A DNA stretch of 64,000 bases, from assembly GCF_003605645.1 (NCBI RefSeq), contig NZ_QVMU01000006.1, forward strand, positions 150,326 to 214,325. The letters are read 5' to 3'. Shown here piece by piece: positions 25,967 to 34,951 of this stretch (position 1 is the stretch's first letter; the number at the start of each line of letters is the position of its first letter). Position numbers and translations under genes: made by a program. The notes below the pieces were generated by a model that ran no database searches, was not told the DNA's origin, and saw nothing but the letters and a program-made list of their open reading frames with translations. This DNA is from Vibrio sinensis (lineage in GTDB: Bacteria; Pseudomonadota; Gammaproteobacteria; Enterobacterales; Vibrionaceae).

Positions 25967-26043
25967 GTATATCCAAACAACTTGGAGTTATAGCTTCAAT
26001 ATAAAACGGGTATAACAAGCATATTGATGTTGCTTAGATATAC
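25967..26043. repeat. TATATCCAAAC-ended dispersed repeat in the pykA leader, 77 bp
   Basis: GTATATCCAA at the left and TTAGATATAC at the right are inverted repeats with one mismatch; inner segments CAACTTGG and GTTGC continue the family pattern. It ends 17 bases before the pykA ribosome-binding site. Confidence 0.55.
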
Positions 26044-26073
26044 TTATTCCAGAGACTTACAAGGAGATTGCTC

Positions 26074-27516
26074 ATGACCGCTGTACAAAGAAGAACAAAA
26101 ATTGTCACCACGCTTGGCCCCTCAACTGATCAAGAGGGCATTCTCGAAGCGATTATCACAGCTGGCGTAAATGTAGTTCGAATGAATTTCTCTCATGGTA
26201 CTGCTGAAGATCATATTCGCAGATCAAATCATGTGCGGGAACTGGCCAAAAAATACCAAACTCATATCGCTATTCTTGGTGACTTACAGGGTCCAAAGAT
26301 ACGCGTCTCAACATTCGAAAATGACCGCGTCACTTTAAATGTCGGAGACAGTTTTACTCTTGATGGAGATCTATTGCCGGGGCAAGGAAATCAAACCGCG
26401 GTAGGAATAGACTACAAAGATCTGCCGAAAGATGTATCTGAGGGTGATGTACTATTGCTCGATGATGGCCGAGTTCAACTGCAAGTGATGAGTGTTAGCG
26501 GTAATCAGGTTCACACTCAAGTGACTATTGGTGGTGTGTTATCCAATAATAAAGGCATCAATAAGAAAGGTGGTGGCCTATCCGCCGATGCATTAACTGA
26601 AAAAGATAAACGAGACATCTTACTAGCTGCACAAATTGAAGTTGATTACCTCGCAGTCTCTTTCCCTCGTAATAGTGCTGATATGCACTATGCCCGCCAA
26701 CTCGCTAAAGAGGCTGGTTTAGACACCAAACTCGTGGCAAAAGTCGAACGCGCCGAGACGGTTGAATCAGAAGCGAATATGGACGATATCATTCTCGCAT
26801 CAGATGCAGTAATGGTTGCTCGCGGGGATCTGGGTGTCGAGATCGGCGATCCTGAACTTGTTGGCGTACAAAAACAATTGATTCGTCGCGCTAGAGCGCT
26901 TAATCGTGCGGTGATTACCGCCACACAGATGATGGAATCGATGATGGATAGCCCAATGCCGACACGGGCGGAAGTGATGGATGTCGCTAATGCGGTGCTC
27001 GATGGTACTGATGCAGTGATGCTGTCTGGCGAAACCGCCGCTGGTAAATACCCATTAGAAACAGTTCGTTCCATGGCTGAAGTCTGCTTAGGTGCAGAGC
27101 GTATGTCAGCGGCAAATCGTTCTAGCTACCGCCTAGAATCTATCTTTGAATCTGGTGAAGAAACTATCGCAATGTCGACCATGTTTGCGGCCAACCATAT
27201 GCGTGGTATTAAAGGAATTATCACGTTAACCGAATCCGGGCGCACGGCACTGATGATGTCTCGTATCAGCTCAGGGCTGCCTATTTTTGCGCTCTCAAGA
27301 AACGAAACCACCTTAAACCAAACCGCACTGTATCGCGGTGTATTTCCTGCGTTTTTTGATTCCAAAGGAGATACTGGCCTGAGCACAGCAAAAGCGGCCA
27401 TCGAATCTCTGAAACAACAAGGTATGCTCGATAGCGGAGATACGGTGATTATCACTCAAGGTGATATTATGGACGTCGTTGGTTCGACCAACTGCATGCG
27501 TATCCTTACAGCATAG
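26074..27516 (+). CDS. pykA: Pyruvate kinase II (PykA type)
   Basis: Pyruvate kinase makes pyruvate and ATP from phosphoenolpyruvate and ADP. The 480-residue length and the N-terminus [19 protein letters not shown] fit the PykA (AMP-activated) branch rather than the fructose-bisphosphate-activated PykF branch of about 470 residues. Catalytic stretches include [35 protein letters not shown] and [10 protein letters not shown]. The start is ATG 26074 with AAGGAG seven bases upstream; a TTG two codons earlier is too close to that site. It is divergent from mlc, and a dispersed repeat lies in its leader. Confidence 0.94.
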   Translation: MTAVQRRTKIVTTLGPSTDQEGILEAIITAGVNVVRMNFSHGTAEDHIRRSNHVRELAKKYQTHIAILGDLQGPKIRVSTFENDRVTLNVGDSFTLDGDLLPGQGNQTAVGIDYKDLPKDVSEGDVLLLDDGRVQLQVMSVSGNQVHTQVTIGGVLSNNKGINKKGGGLSADALTEKDKRDILLAAQIEVDYLAVSFPRNSADMHYARQLAKEAGLDTKLVAKVERAETVESEANMDDIILASDAVMVARGDLGVEIGDPELVGVQKQLIRRARALNRAVITATQMMESMMDSPMPTRAEVMDVANAVLDGTDAVMLSGETAAGKYPLETVRSMAEVCLGAERMSAANRSSYRLESIFESGEETIAMSTMFAANHMRGIKGIITLTESGRTALMMSRISSGLPIFALSRNETTLNQTALYRGVFPAFFDSKGDTGLSTAKAAIESLKQQGMLDSGDTVIITQGDIMDVVGSTNCMRILTA

Positions 27517-27531
27517 CTAAAATCGCTCCTC

Positions 27532-27562
27532 AGAAGCTCAAGGAGAGGGGGAAGCTTCTTTT
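27532..27562 (+). terminator. Candidate terminator after pykA
   Basis: AGAAGCT and AGCTTCT flank a 14-base purine-rich loop and are followed by TTTCTT. The long loop makes this only a moderate candidate. Confidence 0.4.
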
Positions 27563-27585
27563 CTTGAGTAATTGCATTAACTTCA

Positions 27586-28746
27586 TCATGAATATGGATA
27601 CAAAGGCATAGAGAGACTTTCACTGCCTCGACAGAATGTCTCGACAAAACGAAATCCTGCATCCAACCCTAGTTGATAGTCGTGCAATAAATCTTCCTCA
27701 CTACTCATTAGAGAACTGGATAACAACGGCGTAGCGGGCTTAATTTGAATAATAAAACAGTCATCAGGTGGACGCTGAATAAATCCTTGAGTTAACGCGT
27801 AGGTTTGATAATGAACCATCAACATGTCAGCGAGTCCAGAATCAAATTTATCGCCTAACAAGTGACTTAAACGATAGATATCATCTGCACCAAATAACCA
27901 TCGCCCACCATTTAATAGCTCAAGGTGTTTTTGATCTTTTTTTTCCTGACGTGATTTAAATATCTGTTCGTCGAAAAATCCGTTCCATTCGGTTTTCCAT
28001 TGAATCAACCGATCCTGGAAACGTTCTTGCATTGTATTAAACGAATGACGAAACCATTCCGAATCTTCGCTATCCGGTAAAATTAGTTCATCTTGACCGA
28101 TATCCTCACCTTCAGTTCGAATGACGACAATGCAACGCGCACCCTGTCGCCATGCTTGCTGAACCGGGATTGATGCGGATACACCACCATCCACATAAGT
28201 CCCATGATCAAATTTAACTTCTTTTTCATACAATCGGGGAATGGCACAAGTGGCGATTAAAACTTTCTTCCAGTCGTGATCCAACATTGGCAAATAGTGA
28301 TCGATTAAGTGCGTCGTTTCTGTCACCGCAGCAAAAGCTTTACGCTGCCCAAGAACTTGCCGTCCCATATCAACATCTAGCCGGTAGGGAAATTCACAAA
28401 TTTTATCTAGCGCCCAATCTAAACCGAGATACTGCTTCCTTCGAATATAACGGAATAGATGAAAAAATTCGGGTTTTGTGGTTAATTCTAGAATGAAAGA
28501 GCGGCCAATACCTTGTTGGCGACAAAGAAATGCGCCGATGTTTAAAGCGCCAGCTGAAGTGCCGTAAAACTCATCGAAAGGATCGAAATTGGAAAGTAGG
28601 AACGCGTCTAATACACCAGAGGTAAAAATGCCTCGTTGTCCGCCACCTTGGGCAACTAACGTATTTTTACCGCCGGTATATTTTGCGAGGTGGTTAATAT
28701 CCACCAACGACTCAGTGTTAGTGATAGCACCGCTGTTGGGAAACAA
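27586..28746 (-). CDS. Patatin-like phospholipase
   Basis: The protein is a patatin-family serine hydrolase with a Ser-Asp dyad. The oxyanion loop GGGQRG is near residue 34, the nucleophile is Ser64 in GTSAG, and the aspartate is in the DGG motif near residue 200 (TYVDGGVSASIPV). There is no signal peptide, so it is probably cytoplasmic. E. coli YjjU is the most similar named family that I can recall. The substrate is unknown. The frame opens with TTG at 28746 behind a weak AGGGTAG; TTG and GTG codons 12-13 residues further on are alternatives, but no ATG is close. It converges with pykA. Confidence 0.85.
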   Translation of the reverse strand: MFPNSGAITNTESLVDINHLAKYTGGKNTLVAQGGGQRGIFTSGVLDAFLLSNFDPFDEFYGTSAGALNIGAFLCRQQGIGRSFILELTTKPEFFHLFRYIRRKQYLGLDWALDKICEFPYRLDVDMGRQVLGQRKAFAAVTETTHLIDHYLPMLDHDWKKVLIATCAIPRLYEKEVKFDHGTYVDGGVSASIPVQQAWRQGARCIVVIRTEGEDIGQDELILPDSEDSEWFRHSFNTMQERFQDRLIQWKTEWNGFFDEQIFKSRQEKKDQKHLELLNGGRWLFGADDIYRLSHLLGDKFDSGLADMLMVHYQTYALTQGFIQRPPDDCFIIQIKPATPLLSSSLMSSEEDLLHDYQLGLDAGFRFVETFCRGSESLSMPLYPYS

Positions 28747-28761
28747 TATCGCTACCCTATT

Positions 28762-28851
28762 TTAAGCCGAAATGGCTATGACACCGTAACTGATCAATAT
28801 AACAAATATAATTGTTACTATTGATAACGCATATTTGAGATCTTGTTCCAT
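28762..28851 (-). CDS. ynhF: YnhF-family membrane peptide, 29 aa
   Basis: A 29-residue single-span membrane peptide, starting MEQDLKYALS and ending GVIAISA. The start is strongly supported by a full AGGAGGT ribosome-binding site four bases before ATG 28851. Organisation (MxxDLK, then a hydrophobic helix of about 20 residues) matches E. coli YnhF, also 29 residues. YnhF-like peptides are inner-membrane proteins of unknown function. A longer upstream frame is open for 36 codons but has no ribosome-binding site. The gene lies 15 bases before the patatin gene on the same strand. Confidence 0.8.
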   Translation of the reverse strand: MEQDLKYALSIVTIIFVILISYGVIAISA

Positions 28852-29028
28852 AGATACCTCCTCAGTGATAACAAAAAGGTAACAGCCGCACGAAGTATGT
28901 TCAAATTGATTAAGCGTTTTATGTCGATTTCTGATGTAAACATCACAGTTGGACTTCACAGCCGATTACCTCTTGATTGGCCGTTATACCTAAATGGACT
29001 CGAGGTGCTCGCTTCAATGCGGTTCTAT

Positions 29029-29463
29029 TTAGAATTGATACTTAATCCCCAAGGCGCCACCAACTTCAAGTTCAGGGCCTTTATAGAGGTTTAATTGAGG
29101 GTGAACTTGGCCATAGAGCTGCCAACCTTGGCTGAGCTGAAAATCAACGCCCAATGGCAAGCGAACGCCAAAATCATCGTCCCATTCAGCCCAACCACCC
29201 AGTCCGACATACCAATTCAAAGGTACTTCACCGTTAAAGTCACCGCGTTTGAAAATGTAATCAAAAGCCGCGCCCTGATTACCAAGAATAAAGCGATACT
29301 GACTATCCAGCTCTACAACAACACTTAGCTGTTGATCAACCGCCATACCAACAGCAAGATCCTTAGCGTGATTATTTTGTTGTGATGTATTTTGTTGAGC
29401 ATTAGCACAACTGCTAATGGTAATGAAAGGCAAACACAAAAGGGGCAATAAAAACGTTTTCAC
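29029..29463 (-). CDS. Small exported protein, probable outer-membrane beta-barrel fragment or lipoprotein
   Basis: This 144-residue protein has a clear export signal (MKTFLLPLLCLPFITISSCANA). It could be cleaved after ANA by signal peptidase I or lipidated at the cysteine in ISSC. The mature part alternates polar and hydrophobic residues, is rich in Gly, Trp and Asp (GLGGWAEWDDDFG, GVDFQLSQGWQLYGQV), and ends YQF, the aromatic C-terminus typical of outer-membrane beta-barrels. I do not recognise the family. It lies alone between ynhF and ptsG. Confidence 0.75.
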   Translation of the reverse strand: MKTFLLPLLCLPFITISSCANAQQNTSQQNNHAKDLAVGMAVDQQLSVVVELDSQYRFILGNQGAAFDYIFKRGDFNGEVPLNWYVGLGGWAEWDDDFGVRLPLGVDFQLSQGWQLYGQVHPQLNLYKGPELEVGGALGIKYQF

Positions 29464-29607
29464 TGTGACTGTCTCCTACTGAAATAGATGGCTTGCGCCT
29501 GATCTGATTATTTTATACTCAGCTCGATCAACAGGATGTCAATCAGAGGTTAGCTAGTCGTCATCTTTTCATAACCATTAAAAACAAGCCGCTTGATGAT
29601 ATTAATT

Positions 29608-29640
29608 ATATGCCCAAGCAAGCTCAAATAGCTTGGTATA
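29608..29640. repeat. Short degenerate TATGCCCAAGC repeat
   Basis: TATGCCCAAGC at the left and GCTTGGTATA at the right are near-complementary, with an internal AAGCT/AGCTT stem. It is a short member of the dispersed family, just beyond the ptsG terminator. Confidence 0.45.
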
Positions 29641-29645
29641 GTTAT

Positions 29646-29670
29646 AAAAAAAGGAGCCGTAAGGCTCCTT
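29646..29670 (-). terminator. Terminator of ptsG
   Basis: AAGGAGCC, a GTAA loop and GGCTCCTT, followed on the minus strand by seven U residues. Confidence 0.85.
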
Positions 29671-29690
29671 AATATTCTTAAATAGAGAGA

Positions 29691-31124
29691 TTAACCGTTG
29701 TTACGGATCCACTCGTCCATTTCAGTTTTTAGGTTGTCAGACTTAGTACCGAAGATAGCCTGAACACCACCAGCTACTACTACAACGCCTGCAGCACCTA
29801 GTTTTTTCAGTTTGTCTTGGTCAACAGCAGCAGTATCAGCTACCGCTACACGTAGACGAGTGATACATGCATCTAGACCAGTAATGTTCGCTTTACCACC
29901 GAATGCAGCAACAAGCTCACCAGCAAGTTCTGAACCAGTTACAGCAGTAGCAGCATCATCAGCGTCATCTTCACGACCAGGAGTCTTAAGATCAAGCGCT
30001 GTGATTACAGTACGGAACACGATGTAGTAAATCGCAGCATAAGCTAGACCACAAGCAACCATCAGACCCATTTTTTGAGCGTGACCTGATAGTACTAGGA
30101 AGTCGATCAAACCGTGTGAGAATGAAGTACCGTGTACAAAACCTAGAGTATTCGCTAGTACGTATGCAGAACCTGCTAGTAGAGCGTGAATAGCGTATAG
30201 GATTGGAGCTACGAATAGGAATGAGAATTCGATTGGCTCAGTGATACCTGTTAGGAATGAAGTCAAAGCAGCAGATGCCATGATACCCATTACTTTTGCA
30301 CGGTTTTCTGGTTTAGCACAATGAGCAATTGCAATTGCTGCTGCTGGTAGACCAAACATCTTGAACATGTAACCACCAGCAAGCTGACCGAAGCCGTTGC
30401 CTGCAGCACGAGAAGCTTCGTCTGCAACTAGGTAACAAGTAAGAACACCGTTTTGCGTTTCGCCTGCAGCGTTCACACAAGTACCAGCTTCGAAGAAGAA
30501 TGGTACGTTCCATACGTGGTGAAGACCAAATGGAATTAGTGTACGTTCAACAACACCGTAAATACCGAATGCTAGTTGTGGGTTCTGGTGTGCAGCCCAA
30601 TCAGAGAATGCAGAGATTGCACCGCCAACAGGAGGCCATACGATAGAAAGAACTACAGCAAGACCGATAGCAGCGAAACCAGTAATAATTGGCACAGCAC
30701 GCTTACCAGCAAAGAAGCCTAGGTATTCTGGAAGTTGAATTTTGAAGAAACGATTAAATGCCCATGCCGCTACAGCACCAACAAGGATACCACCAAGTAC
30801 ACCTGTGTCGATTTTGTCAACGCCCATAACACCAGCCATAACGCCTAGTGTTGCAGTCATGATGCCGTAACCAACGATAGCAGCAAGACCTGCAACACCA
30901 TCGTTATTAGTGAAGCCAAGAGCTACACCCACAGCAAATAGCAGAGCCATCTGACCGAATACTGAGCCACCGGCTTGTTCCATTAGGTTTGAAACGATAT
31001 CTGGAATGAAGCTTAGGTCGGCTGCACCAACACCAAGAAGGATACCCGCAACAGGTAGCACAGATACTGGTAGCATCAGTGACTTACCTACTTTTTGCAG
31101 GCTTGCAAAAAGGTTCTTAAACAT
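29691..31124 (-). CDS. ptsG: PTS glucose-specific transporter, EIICB
   Basis: PtsG imports and phosphorylates glucose using phosphate from EIIA-Glc. The 477-residue chain has an N-terminal EIIC membrane domain of about 370 residues ([23 protein letters not shown]), a linker, and a C-terminal EIIB domain with the phospho-cysteine near residue 419 in [11 protein letters not shown]. This EIIB is also the surface that sequesters Mlc in E. coli. The ribosome-binding site AGGAGC precedes the ATG. Position downstream of tatD matches E. coli, but a terminator and a 450-base region separate it, so it is expressed independently. Confidence 0.95.
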   Translation of the reverse strand: MFKNLFASLQKVGKSLMLPVSVLPVAGILLGVGAADLSFIPDIVSNLMEQAGGSVFGQMALLFAVGVALGFTNNDGVAGLAAIVGYGIMTATLGVMAGVMGVDKIDTGVLGGILVGAVAAWAFNRFFKIQLPEYLGFFAGKRAVPIITGFAAIGLAVVLSIVWPPVGGAISAFSDWAAHQNPQLAFGIYGVVERTLIPFGLHHVWNVPFFFEAGTCVNAAGETQNGVLTCYLVADEASRAAGNGFGQLAGGYMFKMFGLPAAAIAIAHCAKPENRAKVMGIMASAALTSFLTGITEPIEFSFLFVAPILYAIHALLAGSAYVLANTLGFVHGTSFSHGLIDFLVLSGHAQKMGLMVACGLAYAAIYYIVFRTVITALDLKTPGREDDADDAATAVTGSELAGELVAAFGGKANITGLDACITRLRVAVADTAAVDQDKLKKLGAAGVVVVAGGVQAIFGTKSDNLKTEMDEWIRNNG

Positions 31125-31525
31125 GTTTATGCTCCTGAATATTTATAAGAATTTGTGGGTTCTAACGGCACACCCCCGTAGCCTAAATGTTAGCACCCAG
31201 TGAAAATGTAACCACTTGTAACGTTATATTTTCTACCCCTAAATATATCTTGAGGTGTATCGCAGTTTCTAGTGCGTTATGTCATTTAGTTTCAAACTAT
31301 TATGTGGATCACACGACAGTTAAGGAAAAAACACCCAAAATATCACCATAAAACATTGATTTTATAGGTATAATTACGCCGCTTCATTAATTTCAGGGCG
31401 TAAATAAAATCAGGTGCATTGTTATTTTTCATAACAAACTTACATTTTGAGTGAATTTCCATCAAAAAATAAACAATATCGGTAAACAAGCAATAGCAAA
31501 CGTTTGTTGACGATCAGAAGCACAA
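31125..31525 (-). promoter_or_regulatory. Long ptsG upstream region, candidate Mlc-type sites
   Basis: No gene is visible here. On the minus strand TTATTTACGCCCTGAAATTAA (plus positions about 31387-31407) is an imperfect TTATTT/AAATTAA dyad of the kind bound by Mlc or NagC. A TGTGATCCACA half-site occurs near 31302-31313. Just before the start, TTCAGGAGCA combines the ribosome-binding site with a sequence much like that targeted by SgrS in E. coli ptsG. All three are tentative. Confidence 0.3.
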
Positions 31526-31551
31526 AAAAAAGGAGCCACTGCTCCTTTTTT
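31526..31551. terminator. Terminator after tatD
   Basis: AAAAAAGGAGC, a CACT loop and GCTCCTTTTTT. U-runs exist on both strands; on the minus strand it ends the pabC-tatD transcript. Confidence 0.85.
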
Positions 31552-31577
31552 AAACACTGAAAGAAAAAACTCTTTTT

Positions 31578-32345
31578 CTATCTCAAAAAAAGATCTTTGA
31601 AGTTTTCGCTGGTTTTTTGTCCAACTTCTGATAACGATAAACGTTTAAGTTGTGCAATATAAGCGGCAACCTCAACAACATAAGCAGGCTGGTTTTCCTT
31701 ACCACGATGCGGAACGGGTGCGAGATAAGGCGAATCCGTTTCGATAAGTAATTTCTCAATCGGTAAAGCTTTCACGACTTCTTTTAATTCCGTTGCTTGT
31801 CTAAAAGTAACAATCCCAGAAATCGAAATATAGAAACCCAATTCTATCGCAGCTTCAGCAAAAGCAAGATCCTCAGTAAAGCAATGAATGACGCCGCCAC
31901 ACTTCTCAGCCCCCCCATCACGGAGAATACGTAAGGTATCTTCTCTCGCATTACGGGTATGAATAATCAACGGCTTATTCAGTCCAACCGCCAATTCTAC
32001 TTGCTGCTTAAAACGAGTCTGTTGGAGATCTTTCGTTTCTGCTTGGTAATGGTAGTCTAAGCCCGTTTCACCAATCGCAACAACACGAGGATGCGCTGCA
32101 TACTGATGTAATCTTTCTAGAGAAAAATCACTTTCCACGTCAAGAGGATGTACACCACAAGACGCATAAACATTGCTAAAAGGCTCAATCATTTCCATCA
32201 TATTAGGAAAAGCATCTAAGGTAACACCTACCGATAATAGCTCAGTAACATTGGCCGCTTTCGCTTTCGCCACGACATCAGCAATCCCTTGGTGTAAATC
32301 TTGATAATCCAGCTTATCGAGATGGCAATGTGAATCTACAAACAT
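31578..32345 (-). CDS. TatD-family metal-dependent hydrolase (YcfH type)
   Basis: The 255-residue protein is a TatD-family TIM-barrel hydrolase. Metal ligands are visible as FVDSHCHLD at the N-terminus, IGETGLDYH, IIHTRNA, VIHCFTEDL and LIETDSPYLAP. TatD proteins have 3'-5' DNase activity in vitro, but the physiological substrate of the YcfH branch is not settled. It overlaps the end of holB by 10 bases, so translation is coupled. Confidence 0.92.
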   Translation of the reverse strand: MFVDSHCHLDKLDYQDLHQGIADVVAKAKAANVTELLSVGVTLDAFPNMMEMIEPFSNVYASCGVHPLDVESDFSLERLHQYAAHPRVVAIGETGLDYHYQAETKDLQQTRFKQQVELAVGLNKPLIIHTRNAREDTLRILRDGGAEKCGGVIHCFTEDLAFAEAAIELGFYISISGIVTFRQATELKEVVKALPIEKLLIETDSPYLAPVPHRGKENQPAYVVEVAAYIAQLKRLSLSEVGQKTSENFKDLFLR

Positions 32346-33298
32346 GTTTCACCGTCAAATTTAAATAACCAATCAAGAATCAATAATTCTTTGTTCAATC
32401 CAGAATGTTGATTCAGTTGTTCAATCAACCCCGTTAGAGCTTGAGTTTGAGTATAGAGCAACGAGTAATCAAGCACGTTGGCTAATACCGATGCACAAGG
32501 GGTTGCATCAGGAAGGCGCATACCAAAATGATATTTTTGCGCATCAGTCAAGCTATACCACAACCATTCAAGTTGCTGACCAGAATCACTTGCGAGATCT
32601 TTCGCTAACTTAACCATATCCCCTTGCAGCTTGAGTGAAGCAACAAACTGATCCGTTATCATCTGAAAACGATCAGCATCACCTTGCTCAATAAAAGCGA
32701 GAGTGGTTAATGGCGCGTAACCATTAATATGTGCTGCATAAGCAGGCACTGGTTTTGACGTTTGTTCTGCCAACCAGTTCACCAATTGGGTATCTTCCGG
32801 AGCTGTTAGATGCCACTGCTGACAACGACTAGTGATAGTCGGTAATAACGAACTCATACCGGTAGCAATAAGAAGAAATAGACACTTCTCTGCAGGTGTC
32901 TCTAGGGTTTTTAGCAGCGCATTCGCAGCAGATTCATTCATTGCCTCAGCAGGCTCAATTATGATGATCCGATAACCCGACAACTGAGAAGACTCTTGTG
33001 CCAACCGGGTACACTGTCGAATTTGGTCAACCGTAATATTTTTGCCTTCTTTCTCTGGCTTTACGATATGAAAGTCAGGGTGATTGTGTGATTGCATCAA
33101 CTGACAGCTATGACAAAAACCACAGGCATCAGACGCATAATTACTACACATAACCGCTCGGCTGAACTTTTCAACCAACTGGTCTGCCCCCATCCCTTCT
33201 TTCGCAAGCAACAAGGTCGCATTTGAAAAGCGATCCGCTTCCAAAGATAGCTGCCACTGCTGCCATAGTGGCCCAAGCCATGGATAGAGTTTATTCAT
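32336..33298 (-). CDS. holB: DNA polymerase III subunit delta'
   Basis: Delta' is the stator subunit of the clamp loader. The 320-residue protein has the AAA+ fold with a degenerate nucleotide site, a four-cysteine zinc module (CSNYASDACGFCHSC, near residue 50), and the SRC sensor motif in TITSRCQQW, as in E. coli HolB. Its ATG directly follows the tmk stop (TAAATG), and its 3' end overlaps tatD. There is nothing unusual in sequence. Confidence 0.95.
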   Translation of the reverse strand: MNKLYPWLGPLWQQWQLSLEADRFSNATLLLAKEGMGADQLVEKFSRAVMCSNYASDACGFCHSCQLMQSHNHPDFHIVKPEKEGKNITVDQIRQCTRLAQESSQLSGYRIIIIEPAEAMNESAANALLKTLETPAEKCLFLLIATGMSSLLPTITSRCQQWHLTAPEDTQLVNWLAEQTSKPVPAYAAHINGYAPLTTLAFIEQGDADRFQMITDQFVASLKLQGDMVKLAKDLASDSGQQLEWLWYSLTDAQKYHFGMRLPDATPCASVLANVLDYSLLYTQTQALTGLIEQLNQHSGLNKELLILDWLFKFDGETCL

Positions 33299-33931
33299 TT
33301 ATTGCACTTCCAACCATTGCTGTAAGGCTGTTTTTATATCGAATGCCACTTTCTCAATCGGCTGATTCGCATCAATCGTTATTACCGATTGATCGCTGTT
33401 TGCGATCTCTAAATAACGGGCTCTGGTTCGATCAAAAAAACTCATATCCATTTTTTCAATACGATCCAGTTCACCGCGCCCACGTGCTCTTTCTAAACCG
33501 ATACGAGGATCAATATCTAAATAAAGAGTAAAGTCGGGTTTAAACTCACCTAGAGTCGTATCACGTAAAGCTTGCATCGTTTCACGAGAAAGTTGTCGAC
33601 CACCACCTTGATAAGCTTGAGAAGACATATCATGGCGATCACCAACAACCCATGTACCGGAATTCAATGCAGGTTTAATTACATTTTCAACCAGTTGAAC
33701 TCGCGCTGCGTACATTAACAAAAGCTCAGTCATATCCTGTAAGGTTTCACCCTCATGCTCTTGTTTAACCAACTCACGTAGTTTCTCAGCTAACTGAGTA
33801 CCTCCAGGTTCGCGGGTATGTTGAATCGAATCAATCCCAGCAGATTGCAGAGTATCGAGAACCGCTTGGATTGCGGTGCTTTTTCCTGCCCCTTCAAGGC
33901 CTTCAATGACAATAAATTTAGCTTGGCTCAT
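33299..33931 (-). CDS. tmk: Thymidylate kinase
   Basis: Tmk phosphorylates dTMP to dTDP. The 210-residue protein has the P-loop [10 protein letters not shown] at residues 9-18, the DR(Y/H) motif as [17 protein letters not shown], and the lid arginine segment [11 protein letters not shown]. Length matches the E. coli enzyme (213). It is part of the pabC-mltG-tmk-holB-tatD operon, 3 bases downstream of mltG. Confidence 0.96.
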   Translation of the reverse strand: MSQAKFIVIEGLEGAGKSTAIQAVLDTLQSAGIDSIQHTREPGGTQLAEKLRELVKQEHEGETLQDMTELLLMYAARVQLVENVIKPALNSGTWVVGDRHDMSSQAYQGGGRQLSRETMQALRDTTLGEFKPDFTLYLDIDPRIGLERARGRGELDRIEKMDMSFFDRTRARYLEIANSDQSVITIDANQPIEKVAFDIKTALQQWLEVQ

Positions 33932-33934
33932 GAG

Positions 33935-34951
33935 TTATTTATTACTTCTTAATTGTTTTAAGTAAGCACGAACAGCTCGATTGTGTTCGGCCAACGTTTT
34001 AGAAAATACGTGTCCACCTTTGCCGCTGGCAACGAAATAGTAGTATTTACTATTTTCTGGGTTTAAGGCCGCCAAAATTGACGCTTCACCGGCCATCGCG
34101 ATGGGCGTTGGTGGTAGACCTGAAATCGTATACGTATTATATGGGGTTGGGGTACGTAAGTCTTTCTTACGGATATTACCGTCGTACTTATCTCCCATGC
34201 CATAAATCACGGTAGGGTCTGTCTGTAAACGCATGCGCTTGTTTAGGCGATTAACAAATACCGAGGCAACACGCTCACGCTCCGACTCTACTGCCGTTTC
34301 TTTTTCAATGATTGAAGCTAAGATTAAAGCTTCATAAGGCGTCTTAAGTGGTAGCTTTTCCTGACGCTCTTGCCACGCTTTATCCAGAACTGACTTTAGC
34401 TTATCTGATGAACGTTCGAGAATATCGAGATCAGAGGTACCGTTGGTGTAATTAAACGTTTCCGCAAGAAACAACCCCTCTAACTTGTCATGCTCTAGCC
34501 CAAGTTGTTTCGCTATTTCGGCTTCAGACATGCCCTTGGTTTTATGCTCAAGATAAGGCGCATTTTCTAAAATTGTTCGCCACTCACTAAAGCGAGATCC
34601 CTCAACAAAGGTGAGAGAAAATTGATGCTCTTTACCGGTTTTAAATAAAGTTAAAGCCTGAGTCAGGTTCATCTTAGGCGTAATAAGATATGTGCCCGCT
34701 TTTATCTGAGTCAATTCGGGGTGAAAACGACGAACCAGTGGCATAACATCCGTTGTTTCAATTAAATTCTCTGAAACAAGCTGATTCAATACACGAGCAA
34801 AACTTGCTCCCGTCTTAATGGTAAAAATTTGTTCTTGAGACAACTTTAAGGGCTGCTGAACAAATTGCTCGACTTGCTTGGTCACATAAAAAAATGCGCC
34901 GGCAACAATTGCAGCGAGCAAAACAATCAAAAAAGTGATCTTTTTAATCAC
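33935..34951 (-). CDS. mltG: Endolytic murein transglycosylase
   Basis: MltG cuts nascent glycan strands and thereby limits their length. The 338-residue protein has a single N-terminal membrane helix (FLIVLLAAIVAGAFFYV), a LysM-like region, and a YceG domain with LFLAETFNY, the catalytic glutamate in ILASIIEKETAVESER, and RLQTDPTVIYGMG followed by PYNTYTISGLPPTPI. The start is GTG at 34951, overlapping the pabC stop as GTGA. This makes translational coupling likely. Confidence 0.95.
   Translation of the reverse strand: MIKKITFLIVLLAAIVAGAFFYVTKQVEQFVQQPLKLSQEQIFTIKTGASFARVLNQLVSENLIETTDVMPLVRRFHPELTQIKAGTYLITPKMNLTQALTLFKTGKEHQFSLTFVEGSRFSEWRTILENAPYLEHKTKGMSEAEIAKQLGLEHDKLEGLFLAETFNYTNGTSDLDILERSSDKLKSVLDKAWQERQEKLPLKTPYEALILASIIEKETAVESERERVASVFVNRLNKRMRLQTDPTVIYGMGDKYDGNIRKKDLRTPTPYNTYTISGLPPTPIAMAGEASILAALNPENSKYYYFVASGKGGHVFSKTLAEHNRAVRAYLKQLRSNK

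Noticed and set aside
26688..27074. 128-codon frame antisense to pykA
   Set aside because: Low-complexity Ser/Thr/Ala chain that mirrors a conserved coding sequence.
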